DNA of 64,000 nt from a virus. How positions within the stretch are numbered: position 1 is the first letter of the stretch; every line of letters begins with the position of its first letter. The position numbers were made by a program, and so were the translations under genes. Shown piece after piece: positions 47,208 to 55,551 of the stretch. Location of the stretch: the IMG/VR virus record IMGVR_UViG_3300032213_003587, positions 52,442-116,441 of that record; one strand, given 5' to 3'. A model generated the notes under the pieces. That model was not told the origin of the DNA. It worked only from the letters and a program-made list of their open reading frames with translations, and did not search any database.

Positions 47208-48299
47208 TTAACTGTTGTCAATGGTTATTTCATTGACCGTAAGGATGATGCTAGGAATGCTGGGCAAAAATGGTGTGGTTGCTGTTGCTGCCTGACTGGT
47301 TGTGGCTGCTATAAATGTATGTGTTTGATCGGCGACAAACCACATGAGCTCAATGTATTCATTGACATTGGTTGTTCTTATAAAGAAATTCCAACCAGCA
47401 ATAATTGCTCCATCGACATTTCCCTGCTTGCCTGGCACGGTTATCTGACTATTAGTTTGTTGTATATCCATGCCGTTTTGCCGATACCAGATAAACACTG
47501 GATCAATGGCATTGCCACTGTTGACAAGTTGTGCACTAAACTGCAGATTATAGGTACCAGGATGAGCAATGACAATGCGACTAATACTGCTAGTAATGCC
47601 GTTGCTGGTCATGCTTACGCCACGACTATAATCCATGATTTCACATGCAATGGCCGTGGCACTGGTAGCCGAGCTGGTCTGTGTTACATTGCTTTGAAAG
47701 GCACCATAGTAGATGTTTTTAGTGCCATGATCAAATACAAACTTTTTAGTGGGAGCATTGTATCTTAAATACTGACCGTCGTCGATGGTAGACCGATCAA
47801 CATCGTCCAGATATCGCAGGTTTACTTCTCCACCGCCGGGTCCGGTGGCAGCTATTTTGCCCACCCATTCTTTGAGATATTTTACTTCGCGTTCTAGATC
47901 TCGCTGAGGCTGAGCCAACACCGGTTCGGGATTGACCACCGTACTTTCTCGGACATTGCGTTTGATATAATCCGCTACCGCATCCTGAAGTCTAGGCGTG
48001 GGTACGGTTATTTCTAATACCTGATCCGCCGGGGTCTCGGTGAGGGTAACGGGCAAGGCTGCGGGGGTCGCCGCAGCGGGCTCGGGCGATGGTTGAACCA
48101 ACTCATTGATTTCTGCCTTTCTAAACATGGTGTTTAGGTCAGTTGCAATGCGTTCACGAAGATCGGATTCTCGTTTTAATCGTTGTTCTTCATCTCTTTC
48201 TAATATTGCCAATTCTTCAAGTAGACGAGGTGCAGGTTCCTGGCCAAATCTTCGAGCCAGTTCCACCAGTGTTCGTTTTTCTTGAAGTGCACGATTCAT
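47208..48299 (-). CDS. Virion structural protein, fibre-like with jelly-roll C-terminus
   Basis: The 363-aa protein starts with a charged helical domain (LVELARRFGQEPAPRLLEEL), then a Pro/Ala/Thr/Glu-rich linker, then a beta-rich C-terminal domain (STIDDGQYLRYNAPTKKFVF; IVIAHPGTYNLQFSAQLVNS) like C1q/TNF-type fibre heads. Such domains occur on cyanophage fibres and neck proteins. Exact virion position is unknown. Confidence 0.72.
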   Translation of the reverse strand: MNRALQEKRTLVELARRFGQEPAPRLLEELAILERDEEQRLKRESDLRERIATDLNTMFRKAEINELVQPSPEPAAATPAALPVTLTETPADQVLEITVPTPRLQDAVADYIKRNVRESTVVNPEPVLAQPQRDLEREVKYLKEWVGKIAATGPGGGEVNLRYLDDVDRSTIDDGQYLRYNAPTKKFVFDHGTKNIYYGAFQSNVTQTSSATSATAIACEIMDYSRGVSMTSNGITSSISRIVIAHPGTYNLQFSAQLVNSGNAIDPVFIWYRQNGMDIQQTNSQITVPGKQGNVDGAIIAGWNFFIRTTNVNEYIELMWFVADQTHTFIAATTSQAATATTPFLPSIPSIILTVNEITIDNS

Positions 48300-48547
48300 T
48301 TACTTGGCTTTTTGCTTTTCTTTTTCTCTGCCGCTGTTTTTGGTACCACCGGTTTATTGGAGGGTTTGGCATTTTTTGCCACAGCTTTTTTAATTTGTTC
48401 GGCCTGCGAACTTTGCACCGTAACTTCAACTTTAGATTGAGTTTGAACCTGGCTCTGTACTGGTGTAGCATCTACACGAGCGGCCAGACGGCTTTGATCG
48501 ATGGGTGGTGTGGCGGGCCAGATAGCGTTGATTAATTTTTTAAACAT
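48296..48547 (-). CDS. Small Lys/Ala/Pro-rich protein
   Basis: The 83-aa protein is a short hydrophobic start (MFKKLINAIWPATPP), a Gln/Val/Thr-rich middle and a strongly basic tail (KTAAEKKKSKKPSK). It resembles scaffold-like or DNA-associated linkers. It overlaps the fibre-like gene and the next gene by a few bases. Function unknown. Confidence 0.65.
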   Translation of the reverse strand: MFKKLINAIWPATPPIDQSRLAARVDATPVQSQVQTQSKVEVTVQSSQAEQIKKAVAKNAKPSNKPVVPKTAAEKKKSKKPSK

Positions 48548-49112
48548 TGGGTTTCTTTCTTCTAAGTATTTTGTTGCGCGTCAATAATCCCATGTCACGA
48601 CCAGCCAAATTAGGATTGGCTACTGGTGTGGCCTGGCTGCTGAATCCAAGCCCCACGGCATTGGATATGCTTACATCCTCCAGGTATTGGCGAAAACCGG
48701 GTACTGCGGATCCGTCAATACCGCGACCTGCGAGAAAGTTTTCTACTACAAACAGTTCTTCTTCCAGATCCAGGGATTCAGTAATAGTTAAAAGACGCGA
48801 TTCAAATTCCGACGGCAAGGGCTCGGCGGTGGCGTCAATGTGTTCTTTGATTAGACTCAGGGCAGCAGCAAAGCTGACTATGCGCTTGTTTTCAATGGGC
48901 ACCTTTTCAATGATGCGTTTGAGGCGATAGATCATGCGATGCAGCAGAGTATAGCTGTCGCGTTCTTCCACGCTGTTTAATTCGGTTTGTTTTTTTAATA
49001 CTCGGCCTTTGGCATCAATGATTCCCAATCTATAGGCATCGGTTTGATCAAAAGGCGTAGTAAGTATCTTTAAAATTCTGTAGGTTATGACAGCATCAAC
49101 AAAGCGAGACAT
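48540..49112 (-). CDS. Conserved T4-like virion-region protein
   Basis: The 190-aa protein (MSRFVDAVITYRILKILTTP...) continues DQTDAYRLGIIDAKGRVLKK and LLHRMIYRLKRIIEKVP. This family is conserved in marine T4-like phages and is often annotated as structural or head-core related. No direct evidence of role in this sequence. Confidence 0.74.
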   Translation of the reverse strand: MSRFVDAVITYRILKILTTPFDQTDAYRLGIIDAKGRVLKKQTELNSVEERDSYTLLHRMIYRLKRIIEKVPIENKRIVSFAAALSLIKEHIDATAEPLPSEFESRLLTITESLDLEEELFVVENFLAGRGIDGSAVPGFRQYLEDVSISNAVGLGFSSQATPVANPNLAGRDMGLLTRNKILRRKKPNV

Positions 49113-49501
49113 TAAATTTTCCTTAGTTTTTCAACAATGGTTTGATCCAAGGGTATCTGGCTTTCTGGTATGCGAATGCCGGTACTAACTATAACGTGCT
49201 GAGGCATGAAGTTTAAAAACACCAGAAAAGTTTTTAAGTAGGTCCAGAGTTCTTGGGGCATGCGAAAAAACAATAAACTGGTGGCAGCTTCCACACCAAA
49301 TACATTGTACAATATCATCAAGTGATTTATAATCAAACGCTCTTTGAGCTCGCCACCGACATGGTAGCGGCCCAGCAGTCGTTTTACGTAGCGCAGACGT
49401 TTTACGTCGTCATGAAATTCCGACAATCCCGAACATCCGGGATTATCGTAATTCTTTATTGCATACATTAAAAAGTTTTCGTCAGTCAATTCAGGCTTCA
49501 T
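49112..49501 (-). CDS. Conserved T4-like protein (DUF7207-like)
   Basis: The 129-aa protein has FHDDVKRLRYVKRLLGRYHV then GGELKERLIINHLMILYNVF, a family common to T4-like phages of many hosts that I recall as DUF7207. It is helical and of unknown function. It overlaps the neighbouring virion gene by one base. Confidence 0.76.
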   Translation of the reverse strand: MKPELTDENFLMYAIKNYDNPGCSGLSEFHDDVKRLRYVKRLLGRYHVGGELKERLIINHLMILYNVFGVEAATSLLFFRMPQELWTYLKTFLVFLNFMPQHVIVSTGIRIPESQIPLDQTIVEKLRKI

Positions 49502-49505
49502 TGTT

Positions 49506-51158
49506 TTACCAGGTTGTTAACGCTGCACGTCTCCAGGTATCAGTTGCTACACATATGTACACATGGCTTGAACTGTAAGCTAGTTGTCCAGCCGTGCCGG
49601 TGCTGGTTACTGTTACTGGAACACTGGAGGTTGGGCAGGGTATGTTACATATAACTGAATTACCAGAACTATTAAGAATATCACCACCCGCTGATAAAAT
49701 TAATCTATCAGCATTGATGTACTGACTGTAGGAATTTGCGTTTAATGACACCCCTGTAAATGTAGAGTTTGGTTTATCATAAACAGAATGAAGAATAGAA
49801 TAATATCCTCCAAAACTATTTCTTGCTACATTTGATAAATCGGGTATTAGTGTCTGACTATTATTTAATGTTAATACCGATCCAGCACTTTGAGTTATGG
49901 CGTTAGACGTATTAGTAGCAGAGTAGATCAGTGTGTCAGCAAGCTGTAGCGTTCCTGCGGTCAGCGTCACTGGACCCATGCTGATAACTGCTTTGGCCAG
50001 AACTGCAGCAGCGGAATTATTCACAGCAACTGTAAAATAATTACCACCATCCATTACAACTGTGCCATTACCAGTAACACTTAATGTAGCTGTAGATAAA
50101 TCACATCCTCTGAATACTGTGTATGCACTGGATGTCTTTGATACAGCTGTTGATACTGTACTACCTATGATATCAACTGTTCCATTTGCAGAACTAGCTG
50201 TGATAACTAGATTGTTCATTTTTAGACCATCAATGGTACAGCCTTTGGTAATGGTCAGTGTACCAGATAGTGTGGTGTTTTTACCCACCAACTCATGCGT
50301 GGTTAGTACAGTATACTGAGTATCTATGGTTACATTTTCAGTATAATTACCTGGATGCAGAACAATTGTTTTTCTTTCACCAACCCCAGTGGTTTCAAAC
50401 GCTGCTGCAGCCAGTACTTGCGCTCGAGCAATGGTTTTAACTGGATCACCAATAGTTCCATTACCAGAATCATCAAGAGCAACTGGGCTAACATGAACTT
50501 CTGAACTATAACCTGTGATGTATGGACTTACAGCATCTAATTTATTGCTATAGGTTATTTCTTTTGTAGTCTCATTGTACTGCAATACTCTGTTGGTTGC
50601 ATACGCACTAATACTGCTAAATTGTCTGATTGGTGCAACATAAAAACTACTTGTTTGTCCACTAACGCCATTGACCGTACTATCGCTGGCATTAAATATA
50701 ATTGTGTTAGCAGCCTGATTAGTAACACCAGCTCTGTAGCCAAATGATACAGAAGTGTTTGCATTATCTTTTATTTGAGCATTGTTTGGTAATGTTACGC
50801 TTCCAGATGAATTCAGTTGAACAGTAAGACTGGAATACTGTAATTTACTAACTGTAAACGCTGCCAGTGTACTGGTCAAGTTAGCATTTGTGGTGTAACT
50901 AGCCAATGTTGATGTCAAATTAGCATTGGTAGTGTAACTAACCAAAGTACTGGTCAAATTAGCGTTAGTTGTATAGTTAACCAATGTCGCAGTAACATAG
51001 GCCATGGTAGCATACGATGAATTAACCAATGTTGCCAAGCTGGTGACGAAAACATTAACTGCAATTCGTTTGCTTACTCCACCTTGAACCAAGTACAGCA
51101 GGTCGGAATAACCTGCTGTACTTGCTGTGGCTAAGTCGCTGAGTTTAGTATCAGCCAT
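49506..51158 (-). CDS. Virion fibre-like protein with repeats and beta-helix
   Basis: The 550-aa protein has an N-terminal attachment part (MADTKLSDLATASTAGYSDL), a run of 13-residue repeats of the type YTTNANLTST, a Ser/Thr-rich region, and a long beta-helix (from about 230: SPVALDDSGNGTIGDPVKTI and IVLHPGNYTENVTIDTQYTV) similar to pectate-lyase-like phage fibres. It is likely a host-recognition fibre or tail-spike. Confidence 0.8.
   Translation of the reverse strand: MADTKLSDLATASTAGYSDLLYLVQGGVSKRIAVNVFVTSLATLVNSSYATMAYVTATLVNYTTNANLTSTLVSYTTNANLTSTLASYTTNANLTSTLAAFTVSKLQYSSLTVQLNSSGSVTLPNNAQIKDNANTSVSFGYRAGVTNQAANTIIFNASDSTVNGVSGQTSSFYVAPIRQFSSISAYATNRVLQYNETTKEITYSNKLDAVSPYITGYSSEVHVSPVALDDSGNGTIGDPVKTIARAQVLAAAAFETTGVGERKTIVLHPGNYTENVTIDTQYTVLTTHELVGKNTTLSGTLTITKGCTIDGLKMNNLVITASSANGTVDIIGSTVSTAVSKTSSAYTVFRGCDLSTATLSVTGNGTVVMDGGNYFTVAVNNSAAAVLAKAVISMGPVTLTAGTLQLADTLIYSATNTSNAITQSAGSVLTLNNSQTLIPDLSNVARNSFGGYYSILHSVYDKPNSTFTGVSLNANSYSQYINADRLILSAGGDILNSSGNSVICNIPCPTSSVPVTVTSTGTAGQLAYSSSHVYICVATDTWRRAALTTW
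50860..50999 (-). repeat. Tandem 39-bp repeats in the fibre gene
   Basis: Three near-identical 39-base units encode LV[NS]YTTNANLTST-type 13-residue repeats near the N-terminus of the 550-aa fibre protein. Repeat number can vary by recombination, changing fibre length. Confidence 0.8.
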
Positions 51159-51167
51159 TTAACTTCC

Positions 51168-52094
51168 TTAGATAGTTGTTACAACACTTGTGCTACCACC
51201 GTCATTGGCTGCACCAAGAACATCAACAAGTGCAATGCTCAGATCCGATGTAACGGCCAGGGTTCCGTAATTCACCAGACCAATGCTGAGTGTCTGACTT
51301 GTAATGCTCAGAGTCTGGCCAGTGGTATTTGGAGAGGTAAACGCAAAGCGAGCAATGCTTGTACCATCCAATGCACCAGTGCGTGTAGCAGTAATGGTGT
51401 AGCCGCTGGTGTTGGTAGCAGTAACAGTCATTGTACCAGTGGTCGTAGCAGTTACTAGATCATTCCACACCACTACTACGCGTCCAGTGCTACCGGTGCT
51501 GTAGCTATTGGCATCAAAGTATACGCTGGTAATAGTTGCTTGGTTATATGATGTAACCAAGGTGCTGGTACCGTTGGAAACCAAGCCTGCGCTAACTACA
51601 TCGCCGCTGGCAATAGTAAGGTCCGAAGTAACATCGGTTAAACCATAGTCATTTACACCCAGAGTAATGGTCTGAGCCTGCACTGCCAAGGCCGCACTAG
51701 ATACCGGAGCACGGAATTGGAAGTCCAGATAGTTCGGACCCGGTGTACCGTAACGAGTAGCAGTAATATTCGCGCTGTTGGTGAGATCACGCACAACCAA
51801 TGTACCAGTGGTTGTTGGTGTAATGCGTTCGTTCCACACTACACGTACGGTGCTTAACGTACCGACGTTTACATTAGCGTTGGTAAAGTACACCTGGCTG
51901 ATGGTTGCTGCGCCAAGTTTAGTACTGGTTGTTGCACCACCGCTGAGATTGCGAATAGCAACAATAACTTCGTCCAGGCCGTCTGGGCGACGAATCTCCC
52001 AGCCGCGGGTTGTCGCGAAAGTGCGACTTTTTTCTTCAGCGGTCAAGTTTTTAGGCTTGCTCTCATCGCTGGTTGTTGCGCCCCATAATGGCAT
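51168..52094 (-). CDS. Virion protein with two Ig-like repeats
   Basis: The 308-aa protein begins MPLWGATTSDESKPKNLTAEEK and FATTRGWEIRRPDGLDEVIV, the common N-terminus of a cyanophage virion protein. Two tandem repeats of about 105 residues follow (ATISQVYFTNAN and ATITSVYFDANS start them; both contain VVWN and TATR), which look like Ig-type beta domains. It is likely displayed on the capsid or tail. It has a strong ribosome site and a late promoter upstream. Confidence 0.76.
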   Translation of the reverse strand: MPLWGATTSDESKPKNLTAEEKSRTFATTRGWEIRRPDGLDEVIVAIRNLSGGATTSTKLGAATISQVYFTNANVNVGTLSTVRVVWNERITPTTTGTLVVRDLTNSANITATRYGTPGPNYLDFQFRAPVSSAALAVQAQTITLGVNDYGLTDVTSDLTIASGDVVSAGLVSNGTSTLVTSYNQATITSVYFDANSYSTGSTGRVVVVWNDLVTATTTGTMTVTATNTSGYTITATRTGALDGTSIARFAFTSPNTTGQTLSITSQTLSIGLVNYGTLAVTSDLSIALVDVLGAANDGGSTSVVTTI

Positions 52095-52124
52095 GTTACT
52101 TCTCCTTAAAAATGGATTACTGTT

Positions 52125-53120
52125 TTATTTATCGTCGTCGTCTTCACCGGTTTCTTTGGCTTCTTTGCTGCGTGGAGCCGCCGACATGGTTTCCACCTTC
52201 TTGGTGCTGCCATGATAGATGTGACGAGTGCGTTTACCTGCTGGTGTTGTTACTACAAAACTATGATGAGCTTGACCACCTTTGCTGCTAGTGGTTTCAT
52301 TGCTGATCTTATTGCCGGCTTTCCTATGAGCGTCTTTAACTGCCATAAGATCGCTGGCCATGTAGGCTTCTAGAAATACATCTTCGTTCTTGGCTTTGAA
52401 GCCCGCATCCACTTTATTGAAGAACGCCTTCTTTTCTTCGTCGCTCATATCGCCAATGGATTTGCCAGCGGACTTTAATTTAGCACGGAAGTATGCATCG
52501 TAGTTCTTATCGGCTTCGTCGATGCTGTATTCGCGATCTTTGTAGATAATGGTTTCATCTACTGGATCGAAATCTTCCTTCATACGCTGCGGCATCTTGC
52601 TCAGGGTCTCATACTTCTCTTTGGTCTTTTTATGACCAGCGGCCTGCACTTCATCGGCTTCAAATTTTTCTTCTTTTTCTTCTTTGGTCACACCCTGGTG
52701 TACAATCTTATCGATCTCACCGGTGGTGCCCTGCTTGTTGGCTGCATCTAAAGCGTCGTCCATGGCCTTTTTCTTGATGGCCTGTTTAGGATCGATGCTG
52801 ACCGGAGCATTGGTGTTCAGGGCTTCAGCAACCTTTTTGGCCTTTTTCATGCTGTGCATGTGACTTTCAGCCCGCAGGATATTGAGTTCCGCGGTTGGTA
52901 CACCGCGCTCCAGACCGTGTTCGAACATTACATCATACCAGGCAATGTTACCATAGCGGTCTGGATCGGCATGTTCTTCGCTGATGCAGTTGCCCTGACC
53001 CCATTCAGCGTGTTCGACGTGTTTAGCACAGTTATGCACAACCTTGCCGTCGTCCTGCATCATGGTAGCTTCGGCCTGCGCAGCATACATGTTGCGAATC
53101 GATTCTAACAGATTTTTCAT
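52125..53120 (-). CDS. Candidate internal capsid protein with two domains
   Basis: The 331-aa protein starts MKNLLESIRNMYAAQAEATM (AAAGGAA upstream), resembling a capsid-targeting peptide. It contains a conserved phage domain (HVEHAEWGQGNCISEEHADP then IAWYDVMFEHGLERGVPT) and an IDEA site at residues 200-203 like those in the 504-aa neighbour. The N-terminus is less like the T4 targeting sequence than those of other cassette members. An ATG 12 codons upstream is weaker. Confidence 0.68.
   Translation of the reverse strand: MKNLLESIRNMYAAQAEATMMQDDGKVVHNCAKHVEHAEWGQGNCISEEHADPDRYGNIAWYDVMFEHGLERGVPTAELNILRAESHMHSMKKAKKVAEALNTNAPVSIDPKQAIKKKAMDDALDAANKQGTTGEIDKIVHQGVTKEEKEEKFEADEVQAAGHKKTKEKYETLSKMPQRMKEDFDPVDETIIYKDREYSIDEADKNYDAYFRAKLKSAGKSIGDMSDEEKKAFFNKVDAGFKAKNEDVFLEAYMASDLMAVKDAHRKAGNKISNETTSSKGGQAHHSFVVTTPAGKRTRHIYHGSTKKVETMSAAPRSKEAKETGEDDDDK
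52126..52133 (-). promoter_or_regulatory. T4-type late promoter (GATAAATA)
   Basis: GATAAATA is about 32 bases upstream of the Ig-repeat virion gene ATG, at the 3' end of the preceding gene. Confidence 0.6.
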
Positions 53121-53195
53121 TTTATTTCCTTTTTTACTATTGACAGTTATTGACAAACCCTATACCATCACGGTGTGGCTATTTAATGATACTAT

Positions 53196-54464
53196 TTAAT
53201 CTTTACTATGCATATTGACGTACCAATGTGCTAACTGCTTCTTTCGTGGACTGGCTGATGCCGATGATCGGATCTTTCTAAGCGCACTTAGACTCTTGCC
53301 TTTTAATCCATGTCTGGCCATGTCGCCACGGTCCTGTGGACGACGTCCGTCTTGAAAGTTTTCTCCGAGCTGATGTCCCAGATGCTGCTTAAACTCATGT
53401 GCGTGTTGCTCATTGGTCAAATCACGATGCTTTTCAGGATTGGTATGACTCATATTGGCAAATTCTTTCATCACTCCTTGTTTAGGGCGATGTGCTGCCT
53501 GAGTACTACCGGTTGTTGTTTTTTCAATGCTCAGCGTACCATTCAATCGTTCCAGGTCATTGTCGCTTAAATGGCCGAGCTTGGTCTTGCCTTTGAGCGA
53601 ATTTTTATTGCCGATGGTGAAGGTGGTGCCGCGCTTTTCTTTTTTATTGTGAATGTGCAGGGTATTGACATTGCTGGAGCGCAAGTAATGCTGTGCCATG
53701 CCCGCAGGTGCTGGTATGGAATACGGACGATCAATTACGCCGTTGGGATGATGTTCGTTGAGATGCTGAAGAATGGGCTTGCCATCGATCTGGGCTTTTT
53801 CCATGTGCGGCGCCAGAGCCTCGTTGGTAAAATGCCAGCCCCGTTCTTTGGTATGCTTTAGGGTACTCTGTCCCATCTTGCCTTTGTCTAACTTGCTCTC
53901 TCCGCGCACCACCGGAGTAGCACCGCCGGTTTTCTTATCTACTTCTGGTACGTGTTTAACCTTGCCACGAACTTCGTTATCGCCGGCGCCATAGTGGAAA
54001 TCATAGCCGTGTTTAGTTGATCCCGCTGCTGTGGTGCCCAAGTGTCGGGCAATGGTGCCTTCCACATCAAAGCCTTCGCGAGTAATTGCCGGCTTCTTCA
54101 AACCTTCGGGCTTGTTCAAAGCAGCCATGCTGATCTGACCGTGCTGTTGGGTATGAGCAATCAAACTATTGTTGGCGCCTTGACTGACATGAGTTACTCG
54201 CACTGGTGTACCTGCGGCGTGTTCGCCCTGCTTGGTTGCCAGAGTAAAGTTGTGTGTAACTCTGGGATCATAGTGAGTGCCATGACCTTCATGATCCATG
54301 CTACCGTGTTGCGCAAATTCATCGGCAGTCTTTTTACGTCCTTCGGCACTCAAGTAAGGCATGACATAGTTTTTAAGATGCCGTAGGCCTTTCTTGTCTG
54401 ATCCAATGGTTCCCACCATTTTATCAGCGGCTTCGTGTAAACGGATGTCTGTAAATAATTTCAT
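53196..54464 (-). CDS. Candidate internal capsid protein with His-rich domains
   Basis: The 422-aa protein starts MKLFTDIRLHEAADKMVG and is rich in His, Gly and Lys. Blocks include PRVTHNFTLATKQGEHAAGT, GWHFTNEALAPHMEKAQIDG and a C-terminal QLGENFQDGRRPQDRGDMAR. No enzyme motif is seen. The start is placed at the ATG three bases after the upstream stop; an ATG five codons earlier overlaps that gene. It is a large basic protein in the candidate internal-protein cassette. Confidence 0.68.
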   Translation of the reverse strand: MKLFTDIRLHEAADKMVGTIGSDKKGLRHLKNYVMPYLSAEGRKKTADEFAQHGSMDHEGHGTHYDPRVTHNFTLATKQGEHAAGTPVRVTHVSQGANNSLIAHTQQHGQISMAALNKPEGLKKPAITREGFDVEGTIARHLGTTAAGSTKHGYDFHYGAGDNEVRGKVKHVPEVDKKTGGATPVVRGESKLDKGKMGQSTLKHTKERGWHFTNEALAPHMEKAQIDGKPILQHLNEHHPNGVIDRPYSIPAPAGMAQHYLRSSNVNTLHIHNKKEKRGTTFTIGNKNSLKGKTKLGHLSDNDLERLNGTLSIEKTTTGSTQAAHRPKQGVMKEFANMSHTNPEKHRDLTNEQHAHEFKQHLGHQLGENFQDGRRPQDRGDMARHGLKGKSLSALRKIRSSASASPRKKQLAHWYVNMHSKD

Positions 54465-54466
54465 TG

Positions 54467-55324
54467 TTAGCAGTTCCATTTCCTTAGAGCCAGAGCCTTG
54501 CGTGTTGGACGACCCTTTTCATCTTTCATCGGACCTTTGCTGCCGCCCATTCTAGCGCAGAAACTACGACGTCGACCTGCGGCTTTGCCGTCGGGATCTA
54601 ATTTGCTCGGCGGAGTAGTTACTGCCATGCTCAACTTTGATCCAGGATTGGCTCGGCGATAGCTGGCTATGCCCTTGGCATTCAAACCGCCGCTGGGACT
54701 CTTGCCTTCTTTGCGAGTCCAGGCTGGAGCGGCTTCGCTAAAAGAATTGTAGTGCGCCTGTGCTTCTTTTTTACTTTTAAATCTATGAATTTCTCCGGTT
54801 GGACCGGTAACCTTCCATTCAACATGATCTGAGGTACGGCCTGCGGGTTCGGTAGAACGTTCAATCTTCGGAGTAGTCTTGACTACTGGTCTAATATACT
54901 TTTTAAATCTATCTGCGCTGGTGTTTTCTTTGACCTCGCCCTTTTCGCTCTGCATGTAGTCTGCAGCTGTGCTGATATAATCGGCAGCCAGGGTAATTTT
55001 GCTCTGCACCCATTCAGCCATGTTGGTGTCAGGCTTGAGCATGTCATGTACAGCCTGTGCATTGGCTATGATGCTGCGCAGTTGACTACGGGCCATGTCA
55101 CCTTCGTAATCATATTCCTGCCGTTCCTTGGCTTCACCAATTTCAGTTTCTTCTTTGCGAGCTGCCCAGATATTGTCCACCATGTTGGGATAGGGACGGC
55201 CCGCACTTCGAGCGCGATTACGAGCCCGAGCCTTATCGCTGGGACTTAGTTTGCTGTGATTTTTCACAGGATTGGGTTTATCCCATACTGCTTTTTCTTC
55301 GCGTATTTTTCTTAGATTTTTCAT
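54467..55324 (-). CDS. Candidate internal capsid protein with DUF6321-like domain
   Basis: The 285-aa protein starts MKNLRKIREEKAVWDK, contains the conserved phage block MARSQLRSIIANAQAVHDML, and ends with a DUF6321-like domain (APAWTRKEGKSPSGGLNAKG; SFCARMGGSKGPMKDEKGRP) found in many T4-like phages. The acidic-basic N-terminus with I-R-E-E fits a prohead-protease-cleaved targeting peptide. Confidence 0.75.
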   Translation of the reverse strand: MKNLRKIREEKAVWDKPNPVKNHSKLSPSDKARARNRARSAGRPYPNMVDNIWAARKEETEIGEAKERQEYDYEGDMARSQLRSIIANAQAVHDMLKPDTNMAEWVQSKITLAADYISTAADYMQSEKGEVKENTSADRFKKYIRPVVKTTPKIERSTEPAGRTSDHVEWKVTGPTGEIHRFKSKKEAQAHYNSFSEAAPAWTRKEGKSPSGGLNAKGIASYRRANPGSKLSMAVTTPPSKLDPDGKAAGRRRSFCARMGGSKGPMKDEKGRPTRKALALRKWNC

Positions 55325-55551
55325 GCTCCGTCTCCGTTACCACCGCCGCCGTTTCCGCCGCCACCGGTGCCTCCTCCGCTACCTGATCCGCTGCCTTCGC
55401 CGCTGGGGCTGCTGGCCGTACTTGTTCCACCGCTTTTACTGCTGGCACTTTTGCCGGCCTTGCGACGAGCAAAATGAAAATGCTGGCCTTTGTAGTAGCC
55501 TTTTTCTACTCTCGGTGGTGACTCTTCACGAATCTGTTTAAAAGATTTCAT
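55321..55551 (-). CDS. Small Gly/Ser-rich protein with capsid-targeting-like start
   Basis: The 76-aa protein starts MKSFKQIREESPPRVEKG, has a short conserved segment (GYYKGQHFHFARRKAGKSA) and then a low-complexity Ser/Gly tail of about 35 residues. The first ten residues are one of the best matches to T4's MKTYQEFIAE targeting signal. It is likely an internal virion protein or linker. Confidence 0.7.
   Translation of the reverse strand: MKSFKQIREESPPRVEKGYYKGQHFHFARRKAGKSASSKSGGTSTASSPSGEGSGSGSGGGTGGGGNGGGGNGDGA

Noticed and set aside
53143-53172. Plus-strand TTGACA/TATACC pair between cassette genes
   Set aside because: The spacing is 15, no plus-strand gene follows, and the gap of about 75 bases is AT-rich; probably not functional.
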